Source: Xylaria sp. FL1777 (taxonomy: Eukaryota > Ascomycota > Sordariomycetes > Xylariales > Xylariaceae). From it: a DNA stretch of 64,000 nucleotides. Position numbers and translations under genes: made by a program. The DNA is taken from assembly GCA_022578965.1 (NCBI GenBank), contig MU400589.1, forward strand, positions 1-64,000, read 5' to 3'. This document shows positions 46,950-58,916 of the stretch, in pieces (the stretch's first letter is position 1; every line of letters begins with the position of its first letter). Under the pieces are notes generated by a model. It had not been told where the DNA came from, searched no databases, and saw only the letters and a program-made list of their open reading frames with translations.

Positions 46950-48518
46950 GAGAGGTTTTAGCGAGAGCATGATTGATGACTTAGCGTGTTTACGTCCATT
47001 GCGATATGGGGTCCAAGGACATGGCTCTCCCTATTGAGTTTCTTCTGAAATAGACACTAGAACAGAGCGCAGGATCATCGAGGTATAGATGAGTACTCGC
47101 ATATTTATTTCGCGATGGTACAGCTGGGCGCACAATGTCGACTACTTTAGTTTCCACGGCTAGTGAAGTCGAATATTAGACCTTGATCGTGCATACCTTA
47201 GTTAGCAGAACTATACATAAGCTTAGCTCTGCATTTAATTCTCTGTGGGAGACTGTGCTGAGCATGCCAAAACCCAGGTTCCGTTATGTGTGCTACCCAG
47301 GTGATCCAGGTTTCTGTATCGAAGGTTCTACTAGAGACTGAATTTTTGGCGTTGGCGGAAATCAAAGGCATCCAATAAGGCGAAGCGGTTCTTTAAATTC
47401 CAAAGGCCAAAAAGATGCCTACGGCGATAGGTAGACGACTCTTTCTAGTATGCATCTGACACCGCTGTCTGTTCGAAGTCCGCGGATAAAGAACCAAAGA
47501 GCCATGTATAGAGAGCGACAAGAACATTCCACATCACGACCACATTTTCGGAAAATGTCTATGTGTGGCCTGACCAACACAGGGAGTGCCACACGCTAGA
47601 ATATCTAGACATAGCCCCATGACTATATGTATATCAAAAATTTATAAATGAGCTGCAGCAGGTGTTGAACAAACTCCGTGCCGTTTGCAGTAAACCAATG
47701 GCCTCACGATGCGACATCCAATCAACTCGCCTGAGTAGCATTCACGTCGGTTTGTCCTAATCTCCAAAGCCAGGGGCTCGGTTATTGTTTGATGAAAGAA
47801 GAAAATGGATTAACCGCATTCGTCCTGGATTCACCAGTAAAGGCATCACGCGCCAAGGAACGTCTCCGAGCATGCTGTGGCCGGCCCGGGCCACGATGTA
47901 AACGCCTGCAGGCAATCCGAAGCGTGGCATTCCATGGGAAGTGGAGAGGGGGGTCATATGCACATATATGCTGACTGCATGTCAAACGAACGACCCAGTG
48001 TCCCGGGACAGAACCGAGCCAGTGGTCATTTGATTGCCGTCTTATATTTCCGAAAGCGAGTCTAGTAAGTGCTAGGGGGTGTATATTTCTTCTTCATCAT
48101 TATATATATGCACTTCTAAGCTTGTGGTGTGGGCTACTACAAACTTACATCTTCATTTATTTAACGAGTTAACACTTCTTTTGATAGTATTTTAACTCCA
48201 GGGAAAGAAGAGTGGCCTTTGGAGATGCAGTCGTACCAGTAGATTGCTCTCCTTAATTTACTCTCGCTTAGAAGGACAAACCGCCAAGAAAGCGCGGGTA
48301 GTGAGCCCAAGTTACGACTGACATAACAGTAGTAAATAAGACCATTTATCTTTCAGGTATCACAGAACTTGAGCATGTGATTTATATTGTAACGTAAGCA
48401 TTGGGTCCTCCGCTATTTTGCTTAATGCCATAACCAGAACTCAGCGCTTGAAAAACAGGAAAGTCCATAGAGTAACTATGACCACAAATAAAATTGGGTT
48501 CTATTCTTAACGTTCTCC
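46950..48518. other. intergenic
   Basis: No gene is supported. Overlapping small frames at 47757-48065 on both strands are spurious. Confidence 0.45.
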
Positions 48519-48842
48519 TCAAGTGAAGATGTTATACCTCTCTAAGATATCCCTAGCAGCTTCAGTCCCTTTCAATCGAGCGCCATCCTCTAAGTAGAGC
48601 ACCGGGTCTGAGCCTGCCAGGCCCCAATCCCCCGTGACCAGTGTACGAACCCAAGATGGTACGGTTTTCCAAAAGGTGTGTTTATTCAGCGTGGAAACAT
48701 CTATATCCCACTGGTATAAGTTGTTTTCGGTGATACGCGGTGGGACTTTGGCTAATTTTTGTTAGTCCCATTTTACTTCTGTTTCATACGAGTACTTACT
48801 AATAATGTTCCTTGAATCCGCTTGGAAGATAAGTTTACTCAT
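48519..48842 (-). CDS. small two-exon gene, 91 residues, unknown function
   Basis: The minus strand has an ATG at 48842 in an ideal context (GCCACCATGA), preceded by an in-frame stop two codons upstream. Exon 1 (48842-48800) encodes MSKLIFQADSRNII. An intron of 48 nt follows (48799-48752) with donor GTAAGT, branch GGGACTAAC and acceptor AATTAG. Exon 2 (48751-48519) keeps the frame to a TGA and encodes 76 residues, including LYQWDIDVSTLNKHTFWKTV, GDWGLAGSDPVLYLEDGARL and ILERYNIFT. Residue composition is protein-like, with regular Trp, Tyr and acidic residues. There is no signal peptide or membrane segment. I do not recognise the family. It could be a small orphan gene or the surviving part of a larger one. 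Confidence 0.6.
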
Positions 48843-51800
48843 GGTGGCCTAGGGTCTAGGAGACAGGCAGTGGTCGGCTGATTACGAAAAGAGAATATCT
48901 GATTACCAACTGACTTGACGAAGCCCACTATGTCAATGCCGATAGGTATACTTGATATGAACAGTCCTTATGCCGTCGGCTGTTATTCTTAAGCTTGAGG
49001 GTTTTGGCCTACAGGCTAATTGAGCTGAACAAGTCGTGACCGTAATAATTCAATAAATAAATAGGAAGAGGAAGAGAGTTCGCTAGTCTAGCTGCGAAGT
49101 ATAAGCTTTGATAAACTTGAAGCGTTTGGGAATTGAGCAGATATCACAGCTTCTGCAAGTCTGAGGTGGCGAATCAGAATAGGCTTATATACTCGAGGGG
49201 CTGTCGATTACATTGCTCTTCAAACAGCTCTCGGTGTTTGCTCAGCGTTGCTTTCTATAGCACAAACCAGGCGCGACGGAAACGTGCATGGAAGATACTC
49301 GACAGCGATGTTCATCTGATGTAAGCCGTTAATGCTGTATTACGTCTATCTTGAAGCCGGTCAAGCTTAAAGCCGGCAACACGATGTCTGAGTTGGAGAT
49401 AAGTATCAAACACCAATGATGGAATAGATGCAGTCTAGATCTGTTTACGACGCCGCTAGTTATCCCTAGGTAGGATTCTTAGATCTCCTACTGCAAGCAC
49501 ATCTTCAGGAGGCGTGGAGGAATAAAAGTCCGGATGTGGCTGCAAGATACCTTCGCTTAAGTATCTAGAAAGAAATACTTAGGCTGGGCTTGGCCTGTCA
49601 GTCGGCCAGCCCCGGTCAGTACCCGGCTATTGCGCCAAATCAGGTATCTCGATCTCGCCGAGCTATTATTACTCGCCCTTACATCAACAGTACATGAAAT
49701 CGGATATGATATATCATTTCCATTCTTGTCTTACAAGGTACCGCCACTCCATTTGTTTCTCAGCTACCCCAGCAATGCGCCTGTTTTCTCGGTACCCAAT
49801 CATCTGAATGTTAATCATCTCCTCAAACCAAAGATCCAAGCGCCCACCCGGTTCCCCGGTAGACGTATCAGATAAAAGCGTGGCCAAGATTATTTATGCA
49901 TCCAGGTCGGGTCCTCGTAATGAGTCACACTACATCTGCCGAGACCCCAAAATCAACACAGGCCGAGTATAATGTTGAAACCGACAGAAGTTCGTGCGTT
50001 ATATGCGGCAGAAGCGCCAATTTCAAGTCTCTATTATACCTCAAGGGTTGCCGACTAGTGACCTATGGTATCCTCAGTAGGACAACAAAAGGACCGAGAA
50101 TCAGCTAATACGGTGGTTATCTTTACCGGCGTTTCACAAGAGCAGCTCGATAAGGGCGTAAGGACTCGCCAGCTGCCAGCTTCCATATACAAAGAGTGGC
50201 GAATGTCTCGTTTTTATTTCGGAGAACGACAGCTAGCTGTATTGTGGTCTGGGCTAAGGGATAGATTACAAGAGGGAGCACTAACTTCCCTATAAAGAAC
50301 AATATCGCTCGATTTGCTAATTACAAATACCAATTCTGGATCGTGCGTCGGGGTAAGGCCTTTGGTTGCAACTCTGAGGAAGAGCAGGATCCCATGCCCA
50401 GCTTTTAGATAATTGGTCCCTCGGCTTCAGCAGCGGCTTTCTGAGATCAGCTACAACCATCAAACCTAGCTTTGCGATCCAGTTACAGCCAGTTAGTGTT
50501 GATGTCATTAGTGCTGACGACATAAAGCGGCGAAGGGCCGCACAAGGTTTGACTTGAATTACATCTGTTTGCCGCAGGTAGACGTAAGATAACGAGCAAC
50601 ACCACTCTCATCATCAGCCAGTAACAGATCTACAGATCCTCTTTATTGTCTCAGTGATACTGGCAGCGGCCCATTCTATCCCCTTGCTTCTAACACTTTA
50701 TCTAAATATGATGATAGCCTCGTTTAGAGAGTCCCACCATATGCATGGCGTACACTTCATTACAGCTAAGAATATTCCAGTGTTGATACACGGACCGCTC
50801 ATTCGAGTTCAGATGAGGGATCGTACATTTCCTGGCTGCAGCGACACCTCTCTGAGGCAATAACATACCGCCAATCAGGAGATCAGGACGAAAACGTTGG
50901 GGGAGCGGGGACAAGCCACTGTCCGACTCGAGTCTATGTCTGACACAAGCAACCCCAACCAAGCATGACAAGCGTAGTACAGAGCCACGCCGCCAACGTC
51001 CCCTAGGCCCAACCCACAACCACGCCCACCTGAGACAATCAGACTCCTTTGGGCAGGTTTCAGCGAGCTTGGTGACGGTCAAATCGAGGGCTTGTCATCA
51101 TTGAACCTCGTCGTGCCAACGGTTATAAGGTAGGATGTGAAGTCTGGCAAAGAGACGGACGAAATTAACACCGGTTGGTTAGACGTGTGCTATTGTGATT
51201 GAAATAGAACGTATATATTCGGCCTCTGCTAAGTTGATCTGGTTAGTACTACTATAAACTATACTTAGGTCAGTATTTAACCGCAACGCGCTTTTTCTGG
51301 TAATTGTCTTTAGTGGAAAACAAGTAACTAGATAAATTAATAATTAGTTTCAGCAAAACCCTAACAGCTAGTTTTCTTATTAACCCAGACGAGGGTGCTC
51401 TCGCTTATCACTGAGGTAAGACTTATGCGGTGAAGCTCAACTTTAGATATATCAGCGGGCTGCGCTAAATGAGAGGCGGGATTGGAGTTATGAGTTAGAA
51501 CGCCATCTTTCTTGGAGCGCAAGCGAAACTTGAAGACACGAAAATTGTAAGTATTACCCCTAGAAAATAAACAGCTGACTTGGGCTCCCTCATACTTAGA
51601 CTATCGGTTCTGTTTTGAATGGCTTTCTTGTGATGAAAATAGAAAAGTAATCTGACTCCTTCCTCGAGAAAATGGGCACTGCTTTCCCACCCTGACAGCT
51701 CAAGGGGTATGATGGGATTAATGTCCCATGGTACTCGGCCAGGTTTACCCCCTGAAATTCGAAATTTGTTGAATGAAGTCTTCCCCATCTTTTCGCAGAG

Positions 51801-53363
51801 ATCCAGCCCTTTGTTTCGGCAACTAACGCTATTAGATGGCAAAGGATTACTACTATACTAGCACTAGCTGCTCAGGACTAGTTGGAGTTTGTTTACTAGC
51901 ACACACTTTTAAGTAGTTATTTTAATATTAACGTTAAGTTTTCTGCTCTTATTACTTAAGCATATCATGTTATATTAATTTTAAGTCTTTACAGATAACT
52001 TTTACCTATTTTATAACTAGGTAACTTGCACTTAGCTCATACTATACGAAACTTACCTACCTTGGTATATATATTAGTCACATATATCTAGGTCTATGCG
52101 TACGCATGCAAACATACATACAACTAGCCGTACATATGGGTTGATCATCAACCTACAAGTTCAATTGTAATTAATTCGCCATACTTAAGAGTGTTCCAGC
52201 TGCCAACAGCTGCGACACAGCTGAACTCTAAATTTAGAAAATACGCTAGCCCAAAATATCCATCCAGACGTGACGAACGTGACGAACGTGAAACGAACAG
52301 TCGACCTTTTTTTCACAGCATTTTTAGGCCCGTCCGTCCAGGCCTTGCAGCTTACCTATCTTTTCTCTCCATATTTCTTGGAAAACTTAGTAAGCCACAT
52401 ATGGAGAGATCACCTGGTTAACCAATGGTTGAATATATAGGCTCCGTACCTTCTTTTACCTAGTTGTCTTCACCAAGTGTGGCCTCTGGCCTATACGGGT
52501 TTAGGCTCGTGCGCTGATATTAATTCCTCGTGCCGGTGTAGAGCCAACATCATTTCGGTGTCGTAGGAGGTGGATCTACATAACCTCTCGAACTACCGAT
52601 CCTTGTTGCGAGCACCGTCTAGAAATGGACTGCGATAATATCCCGTCAAGACGGCCTTGTGATGATGCAGCACCGAGATGAAAGACCAGAGTGAGAGACA
52701 TGGAACTGTGCCTTGCTTCTAGCTGCGGTGAGTGTAATAGTGCTTTGGATAGGCGCGGCCCCTGTAATATTTCTGATAAGTGTATTTGCACATCTTGAAC
52801 TAACCTTTTGATTCGCAGCGAGTATGACAAACCGTGCATATTTTGGGTTGCGGCCATTGGGCACCTTCGAACACTTTGTTTAGCCTTCTGAATACTCATG
52901 CCTCAGAACGCAAGGAGCCACAATCGGGTAGTGAGCACCGTTCCCTCCAAGAGGTGAGCCGACTGACGACAAGCGGCAACACAGCCCATTTACGAGCACT
53001 TCACGGGACCCGAGAATGGAGCATTAGTGTTTCTCACTATGACTTGCCGATATACTTTAACAGCAAATACAACTCTTAGCTAACGCATGGAGAAAAGCGG
53101 TCAGATCTGCCTTGAATAGGCAACCATGGAATGCACTGCCTCTTTTTCCGCCTCGTTATGCATAATGTTCATTGTCCTGCAGGCCCAGCCACGCACACTC
53201 GACGGACCCCCTTGGTCGCCGGCTAAAAGCAACCAAAAGTCTTTTTTTTTTTTTTCGCCTTTTCCGTCAAAATGCCTCACCTGGGGGAGAAATCTGGGCT
53301 ATTAGCAATTTCCTTACTCCCGGTTTTGGGAGGAGTCCTTTTGAGAATCGACAATTCCAGGCC
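48843..53363. other. gene-poor island with possible relics
   Basis: No gene is supported over about 4.5 kb. Fragments worth noting: a membrane-helix-like reading at 49206-49319 (DYIALQTALGVCSALLSIAQ); short frames at 49896-50295 with one CVIC segment; and a plausible GTGAGT...ACTAAC...CGCAG intron on the plus strand at about 52732-52819 whose flanking exons encode only about 26 residues. Tandem GACGTGACGAACGTGACGAACGTG-like repeats occur near 52267-52290, and a T-run at 53241-53254 precedes the HET gene. Confidence 0.4.
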
Positions 53364-55379
53364 ATGAATGAGGAAGCTCAAATCCCAGTCAGGCAAAATC
53401 GGCGGCGGCCCGCGTCCGACGATGCGGACACGGCCGGCCCGTCCCAGCCCAAGAGAACTCGGGAAAGCAAAGCTAATATTCGATGCGTTCTATGCACACT
53501 CATGTTCTCCCAACAGAGTCTGAAATATCTCAACTCACCGAACGGCTTCTACCACCTGACTCGTTCTGAGTGCATAGCTTCCAGGACGGAAGGCTGCAGA
53601 ATATGCGAGTTCATCTTCCTGGTTGTCTGCAAAGAACATGACAAGAATTGGGGGAATGATGATCGCCTCATATTTCGGAATTTCCGAAGTGCGCACTCAA
53701 CGAGCACGGTTTCTCGTATTCAGTTGCCTGGTATCTATGGGCTTAAAGGCAGCCTCGAATTTGAGCCCGACAAATGCATCATCACAATGTATCCATTTGC
53801 GGAAAAGAGTAAATATTCTTGTTTTTCTTTTCTTTGCTGTCGGCAAGGTGACCATAGAATTTAACAGGATTCAGGCAACCCTATTGGAGCTATTGTACTC
53901 CGAAGACCCCTCTGTAGAGATGTGCAAAGCAACAATGTGTTTGCGGCAGCAAAGTCCCTCATCAAAGAGTGTATGAATCCTTACAAGCCTCACAAACATT
54001 GCCAGTACTCGCGAGACACTGTGCTTCCGACGCGCATCCTTGACGTTGGCAAGCCTGAGGACCCTCATCCAACAATCAAACTCAAGGTCAATGAGACGGA
54101 AGCCCACGCGCCATATCTCGCTCTGAGCTACTGCTGGGGAAAGCAATCTAAATCCACAGCGCCAGCCCAACCTCTTCTGCTACGGAGAGATACTCTTCGA
54201 GACTTAATGGATGACATTAGACTCGGGAGTCTCCAGAAGTCAATACAGGACGCTATCTTCGTCACTCGCAAACTCGGTTTTCGCTATCTTTGGGTTGACG
54301 CGCTGTGCATCATCCAGGACTGCAATATTGACAAAGATGAGGAAATTTCCCGGATGGCCTCCATCTACAAGAATGCCGCCGTAACCATCGCAGCTTCTTC
54401 ATCTGAAAACGCGATGGACGGGTTTCTTTCCAGGGAAGACTCGCCCTACCTTCCAGACTACATGTTCCACATCCCTATGTCATGTGGGGAGAATGGCACC
54501 GTATATCTTTCGGCGGAGGCATACGAACCCGAACATCCCCTAGACAAGAGAGGATGGACGTTGCAGGAATCCATGCTGTCATCAAGGATGCTCATATTCT
54601 CTGACTACGAGCTTTTGTGGCAGTGTAAGGAGGTGGACCTACGCGGCGTGACCGGGAGAGGGCTCGAGTATCTACAACCCTTGGAAGCTCTCCCATGGAC
54701 CGTCTTTGACGATGATGCGGAACCCTACTTTGGAAATCTCGATTCTGACAAGGTCTACCTCTGGAAAACGATCGTTCAACAGTACACGGAACGCAAGCTG
54801 ACAGATCCAGAAGATAGACTCCGGGCAGTCACGGGGATAACGACTGAGCTAGAAACACTGTGGCGCGACACGAATATCCACGGGCTCTGGAAGAAATGGT
54901 TCATAGAGCTCCTGGCATGGTACAAACCAGATGTTGACAGAGAACAGGAGCGGTACCTCAAGCGGGCACCAAGCTGGTCATGGGCGTCTCTCAATGGCGT
55001 AATCCGCTACGAGGGCCCCCTCAAGACTGAAGATGCCAAAGTCAAGTTGCTGACCGTATCATCTGCAGAGCTGACATGTCGTATTCTTGAAGAAGGTGAC
55101 ATAAACTATGGGAAGTTTGATACCATATTGGAGCGGCCAGATCTCATAGATCCAAGCGCGGAACTCCGGCAAAGAGGACTCCAACAGAGAGAGGCGGGCT
55201 ATTTGCTTTTGGGTACAGTTAATGTAGATGAGGGCGTTGAGAAAGGCATCGGTTTGCTTGTAGTAGATGTAGGTAAAAGAGTTTATCGGAGAGTCGGGCT
55301 AGTCATGTTTACGGACATGACTATATGGAAAGGTGTGAATCCACAAGATATCACATTAGAGCCGAAGCTCAAAGGATAG
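53364..55379 (+). CDS. HET-domain (heterokaryon incompatibility) protein
   Basis: Exons 53364-53808 and 53875-55379, with a 66-nt intron (GTAAAT...TTTAAC...TTCAG), join in phase 1 to give 649 residues. The start MNEEAQIPVRQNRRRP is followed by a basic segment PKRTRESK and a Cys-bearing region (RCVLCTLMF, GCRICEFIF), the usual pre-HET zone. The HET domain runs from about 229 to 390 with all three blocks: YLALSYCWGK, FRYLWVDALCIIQD (followed by EISRMASIYKNAAVTIAAS), and RGWTLQESMLSSRMLIF. After it comes the common W...Y..R.LT...DRL.A..GI pattern (QQYTERKLTDPEDRLRAVTGI), typical of full-length members. HET proteins cause incompatibility cell death in fused hyphae. It is convergent with the NLR gene, 208 bp apart. 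Confidence 0.95.
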
Positions 55380-55587
55380 GACCCGATATATTTTTCTCTC
55401 ATTTGATGGCACATAAGCATAAGATCCATAGAAAATCGCATATGCCAACCTGTCTACACATCTTTCGCACCCGGTTGGCCCCCCTCTCTCCTTTTTTTTT
55501 TTTTTGAGTCGTGTAATCAAACTGTCTTTTTCATGGGGCTAAAATCACCAATACAATAGCTCCCACTAGCAGACTGAACAGATCACA

Positions 55588-58500
55588 TTACGCCCCTCTC
55601 CTTGAATGAATCCTCTCATGTCTTCGACAGTCATTTATCCTCGCAAATGCCTTGCCACAATTTGAGCATGCATACGGACGCTCCCCAAAATGGCTCCTCT
55701 CGTGACCCTTCAGAGTGATATTCCGTGTGAAATCCTTGCCGCAGATCTTGCAGGTGAACTCCGACGACCCGATCCTGCGACTCAGAGCCTCGAAAACGGA
55801 GGGTCCCTCACTCTGGTCCGGGTGGTAGGTCCGTACATGCCTGTCCCTGTCCTTGCTAGAGGAGAAGCCGATAGGAGCGAAGTTACAGTTTACGGGACAC
55901 GGGTACGGCCTGTCGTGGCGGCTATTATGCGTATCGCGATCCTTCTTCTTGTCGTAGCCTAGGTAGAAGAATTTGCAGAGCGTGCGCTTGCACTTGAAGA
56001 GGTTGGGGCCATAGTAGTCCGCTATCCTGTCATTGAGGCAGGCTTCGGAGGTAGGTGTGAAGTTCTCCTCTAGTGTAATTCTGTTTTTTTGCAGAGCTTC
56101 GTCGAGCTGAGCGATGCCAACGGTGTTGCGGACGTCGTATGTACCCTTCTGGTGAGTATAGATATGGTTCCACAGAAAGCAGATATTTTCGTAGAATGAG
56201 AGCCCTGAGAACCTGGCGAGCTCAGCAGGTGTTTGTTCGAGATCGGGATGCAATTCTGTCGCGAGGTCTGCACGATGCGTGTCGATGAAACACTGCAAGG
56301 CAAAGCTAAACTTCTCTTCATACTCCTGATTCAAACTATAAAAGAGATCCCTGCATGCCGTAATCATCGTGTCGATGTGGCTGTGCCATTGGGAACAGGC
56401 ATAGTCTTGGAAAGAGAACCAACCGAGCTTAGCCGTCTCTCGACGCTCGTCTTCGTCATAGCCTTCTGAGAAGCAGGGAAGACACAGGTATCTGAGACAA
56501 AGTGTTGTGAGTTCGCACTGAACTGCTTGCTCATCGATATGCTCATTTTGGACGATGTAACTTGTGATTGTTAACCCTTGAAATAATTGGTCTGCGAAGA
56601 AACTGATTACTTACCGCCGTGCTGTCGAATGAATAATGCGGATGTGGTCGTTATCTAGGACGTGCACCAATGGCCCGAGGTACTTCCTGACATTTTGTCG
56701 CAGCATTTTGTTGTCAAAGTCAATGCTTTGGTTGACCGGGTCATAAGACAGAATGGACTGCATTTCGTGCCATTTAAGGGGTCGCTTTGCGCAGACCAGC
56801 CAGCCTAGGAGGAGCTTGGCCATCTGCCAGTGGGTTTCACCCTCTGCCAGTTGCAGTAACTCGGTCTTCACTGCACCCAGAAGCTTCTCATATCTGTGAC
56901 TAGTGGTTAGACTTATTTCTGATTCGTTTATATTTGACAGTAATAAATACTGGACGTACATCTGTGAGAGTTCCTTGGGCAGCATTTCCTCTTTGATCTT
57001 CTCGAGGAGCTTCTCTTTGGTCGGCTGCTGTAGAAGATACTCGATGGCGAGATGGGCGTAGAGAAACATGTCTATAATTCTCGTCAGTCTATAGTATTAC
57101 AGTTTATTATACCTACAGCGCAGCTTGTAGTGGCAACAGACCTTCGCTCCGACGGCAGATGATACTTTGAATTTGCTCGCTGTCGCCTTCAGAAAGGTTA
57201 AAACCACTTCTTGTGGCACGCGGCTCGGAGAATTCCGGGAGCCTCTCCACCACATAGGCCCTGATGTCGTCTGCATTGTCGGTTGACTTGAGCTCCACAC
57301 AGGCATCGTCTTGTGGCATAAATTTGGCCAGCTCCGGCATCGGCTGGCTCATGAACAGAACCCTTAGGCGGCCCTGCTTGATCTCATTGTCGCACTTTGT
57401 AACCTGCTCCATGAAGAATATTGCGGCTTGACGCATTTCAAGTGTTTCACACTCGTCAAGCCCGTCGACAATGATGTACTGCCTGGTGTTGAACTCAAAG
57501 AAGGCCTCGATGAGATTTTGGGCAGTTTCTGCGCTTGCTAGATTTGTGCTTCCGCCTGACGTAGCTTTTTCGACACAGAGGGGTAAGAGATCCTCGTCAG
57601 CATCGACCATCTGATGGAGAATGCCCTTAAGGATGTCAAGGTAGGTGCGATGTTCGGGATCTTCTTCCTGGCAGTAGAAGTAGTACGTCTTGCTCTCCCG
57701 TGGGATCACGTACTTCTTCTTTTCTGTGCACAGCTCCTTCAGCTCGTCTATGAGGAGTGATGCTAAGACAGTTTTGCCTGTATACCGTCAGTTCAGAGAT
57801 CTTTTGGGTTGTATAGATGTCACTACCAAATCCCTTGCTGCCGTGAAGCCAAATGGCGGACTCGGGAGGCTGGTCTTCCTTCATCCAGTCAGTGACTTCA
57901 CTATACCTCCTGAACAGCCAGCGGCCAGTGCCGCGACATATTCGCGTTTCCTGGAACTTCCTGTGAAGCGACTGCGTCTTCTTCGAGGCCGATATCCACG
58001 TCATGACGTTTTTCTTTTGGCCTTCTTTCCTATTTCTCTCTTCCTCCTGAAATTTATCTCGACGCCCGTTCATATCGTTGCGATAGCGGTAGAATTCCAT
58101 CTTGACACCACCCCAGGCTTGAGCGACATCTAGCCTAGATTCCACGAAAATTGGTTCGTTACCCTGATCCAAATCGGCTTGAGGATTTCGGAGAGATGAT
58201 CCATGAGTTCGTATGAACCGCCCGTGATGTTCCAGAGAGTCAGCTAGGTGCTCGAACGTATGGCTCAATGCTTTCCAGGTGGCCTTAGACAATCTCTGCC
58301 ACACTAAAGAACAGGATTAGTGTTTGTTATTACTGGTGCCTCTCTGATCTCGATCTTACATTTAGCCCGAAGAGAGAAGAGTTTGTATGCAAGCCGATGA
58401 AACGTGAAAACATCCTCGTAGATGTACAATAGGCATCCTTCGCTCTCTGGTAGTCCAGTGAAAAGTCGCATATACTCGTAAAGTGGCGGTATTTTATGCC

Positions 58501-58916
58501 CTAGCTGCTCGTATACGTCGAGTACGTTGTCGAATGCTCTTTCTGCGGGATTCGTGGTCTTTATTACAACTAGTTAGGAATGTTCTCCTCGACATAGTTC
58601 GGAGTGCTGTCAATAGACACGCATGTACCTTGAGGAGAAATCGAATCGGTCCCCAAACATAGGCCATGACCTTTGCGGTATGCTGAAACCTGATGGTGGT
58701 CAAGACCTTCTCAAGGTGTGCCATGCCAGTTAGAAAGGGGTGGATTCTCTTCATATTCATCATTGTCTTCGTTATTTCCTGCTGTGATTGAATGACGTTG
58801 ATGTCCTGCTGCACATCTTCGTAGCTGCTCGACTCGAAGAATTCCTTGTCCTGGGGCTTCAGCAGGTCCCATGCCCCGAATCTCTCCGCGAGAACGAGCA
58901 ACTCGTCCATGTCCAT
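55588..58916 (-). CDS. NACHT-type NLR (STAND NTPase) with C-terminal C2H2 zinc fingers
   Basis: Seven exons on the minus strand (58916-58629, 58558-58360, 58303-57827, 57777-57142, 57071-56960, 56899-56615, 56560-55588) join in phase to 989 residues. N-terminus: a helical domain (about 60-165, with HTAKVMAYVWGPIRFLLK and LLYIYEDVFTFHRLAYKLF) typical of fungal STAND proteins. NACHT core: P-loop GSKGFGKT (317-324, split by intron 3) and Walker B YIIVDGLDE (422-430), then RVLFMSQP. A winged-helix-like region ends with IIHSTARRYI. From about 740 a Cys/His-rich tail carries C2H2 fingers: C887/C891/H907/H912, C936/C939/H952/H956 and C964/C967/H980/H984. NLRs oligomerise on sensing a ligand and start cell death; here zinc fingers replace the usual WD, ankyrin or TPR repeats. 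The 60-nt fifth-exon intron (56959-56900) could be read through without a stop. Confidence 0.92.

Noticed and set aside
45951..46970. 339-codon open frame on the minus strand
   Set aside because: It is the antisense shadow of the GC-rich flavin-reductase-like gene. Its residues are dominated by Gly, Arg, Ala and Asp and show no domain; the plus strand has clear family motifs.
51495..51842. 115-codon minus-strand frame
   Set aside because: No recognisable motif, no splice partners, and located in a TA-rich desert; most likely chance.
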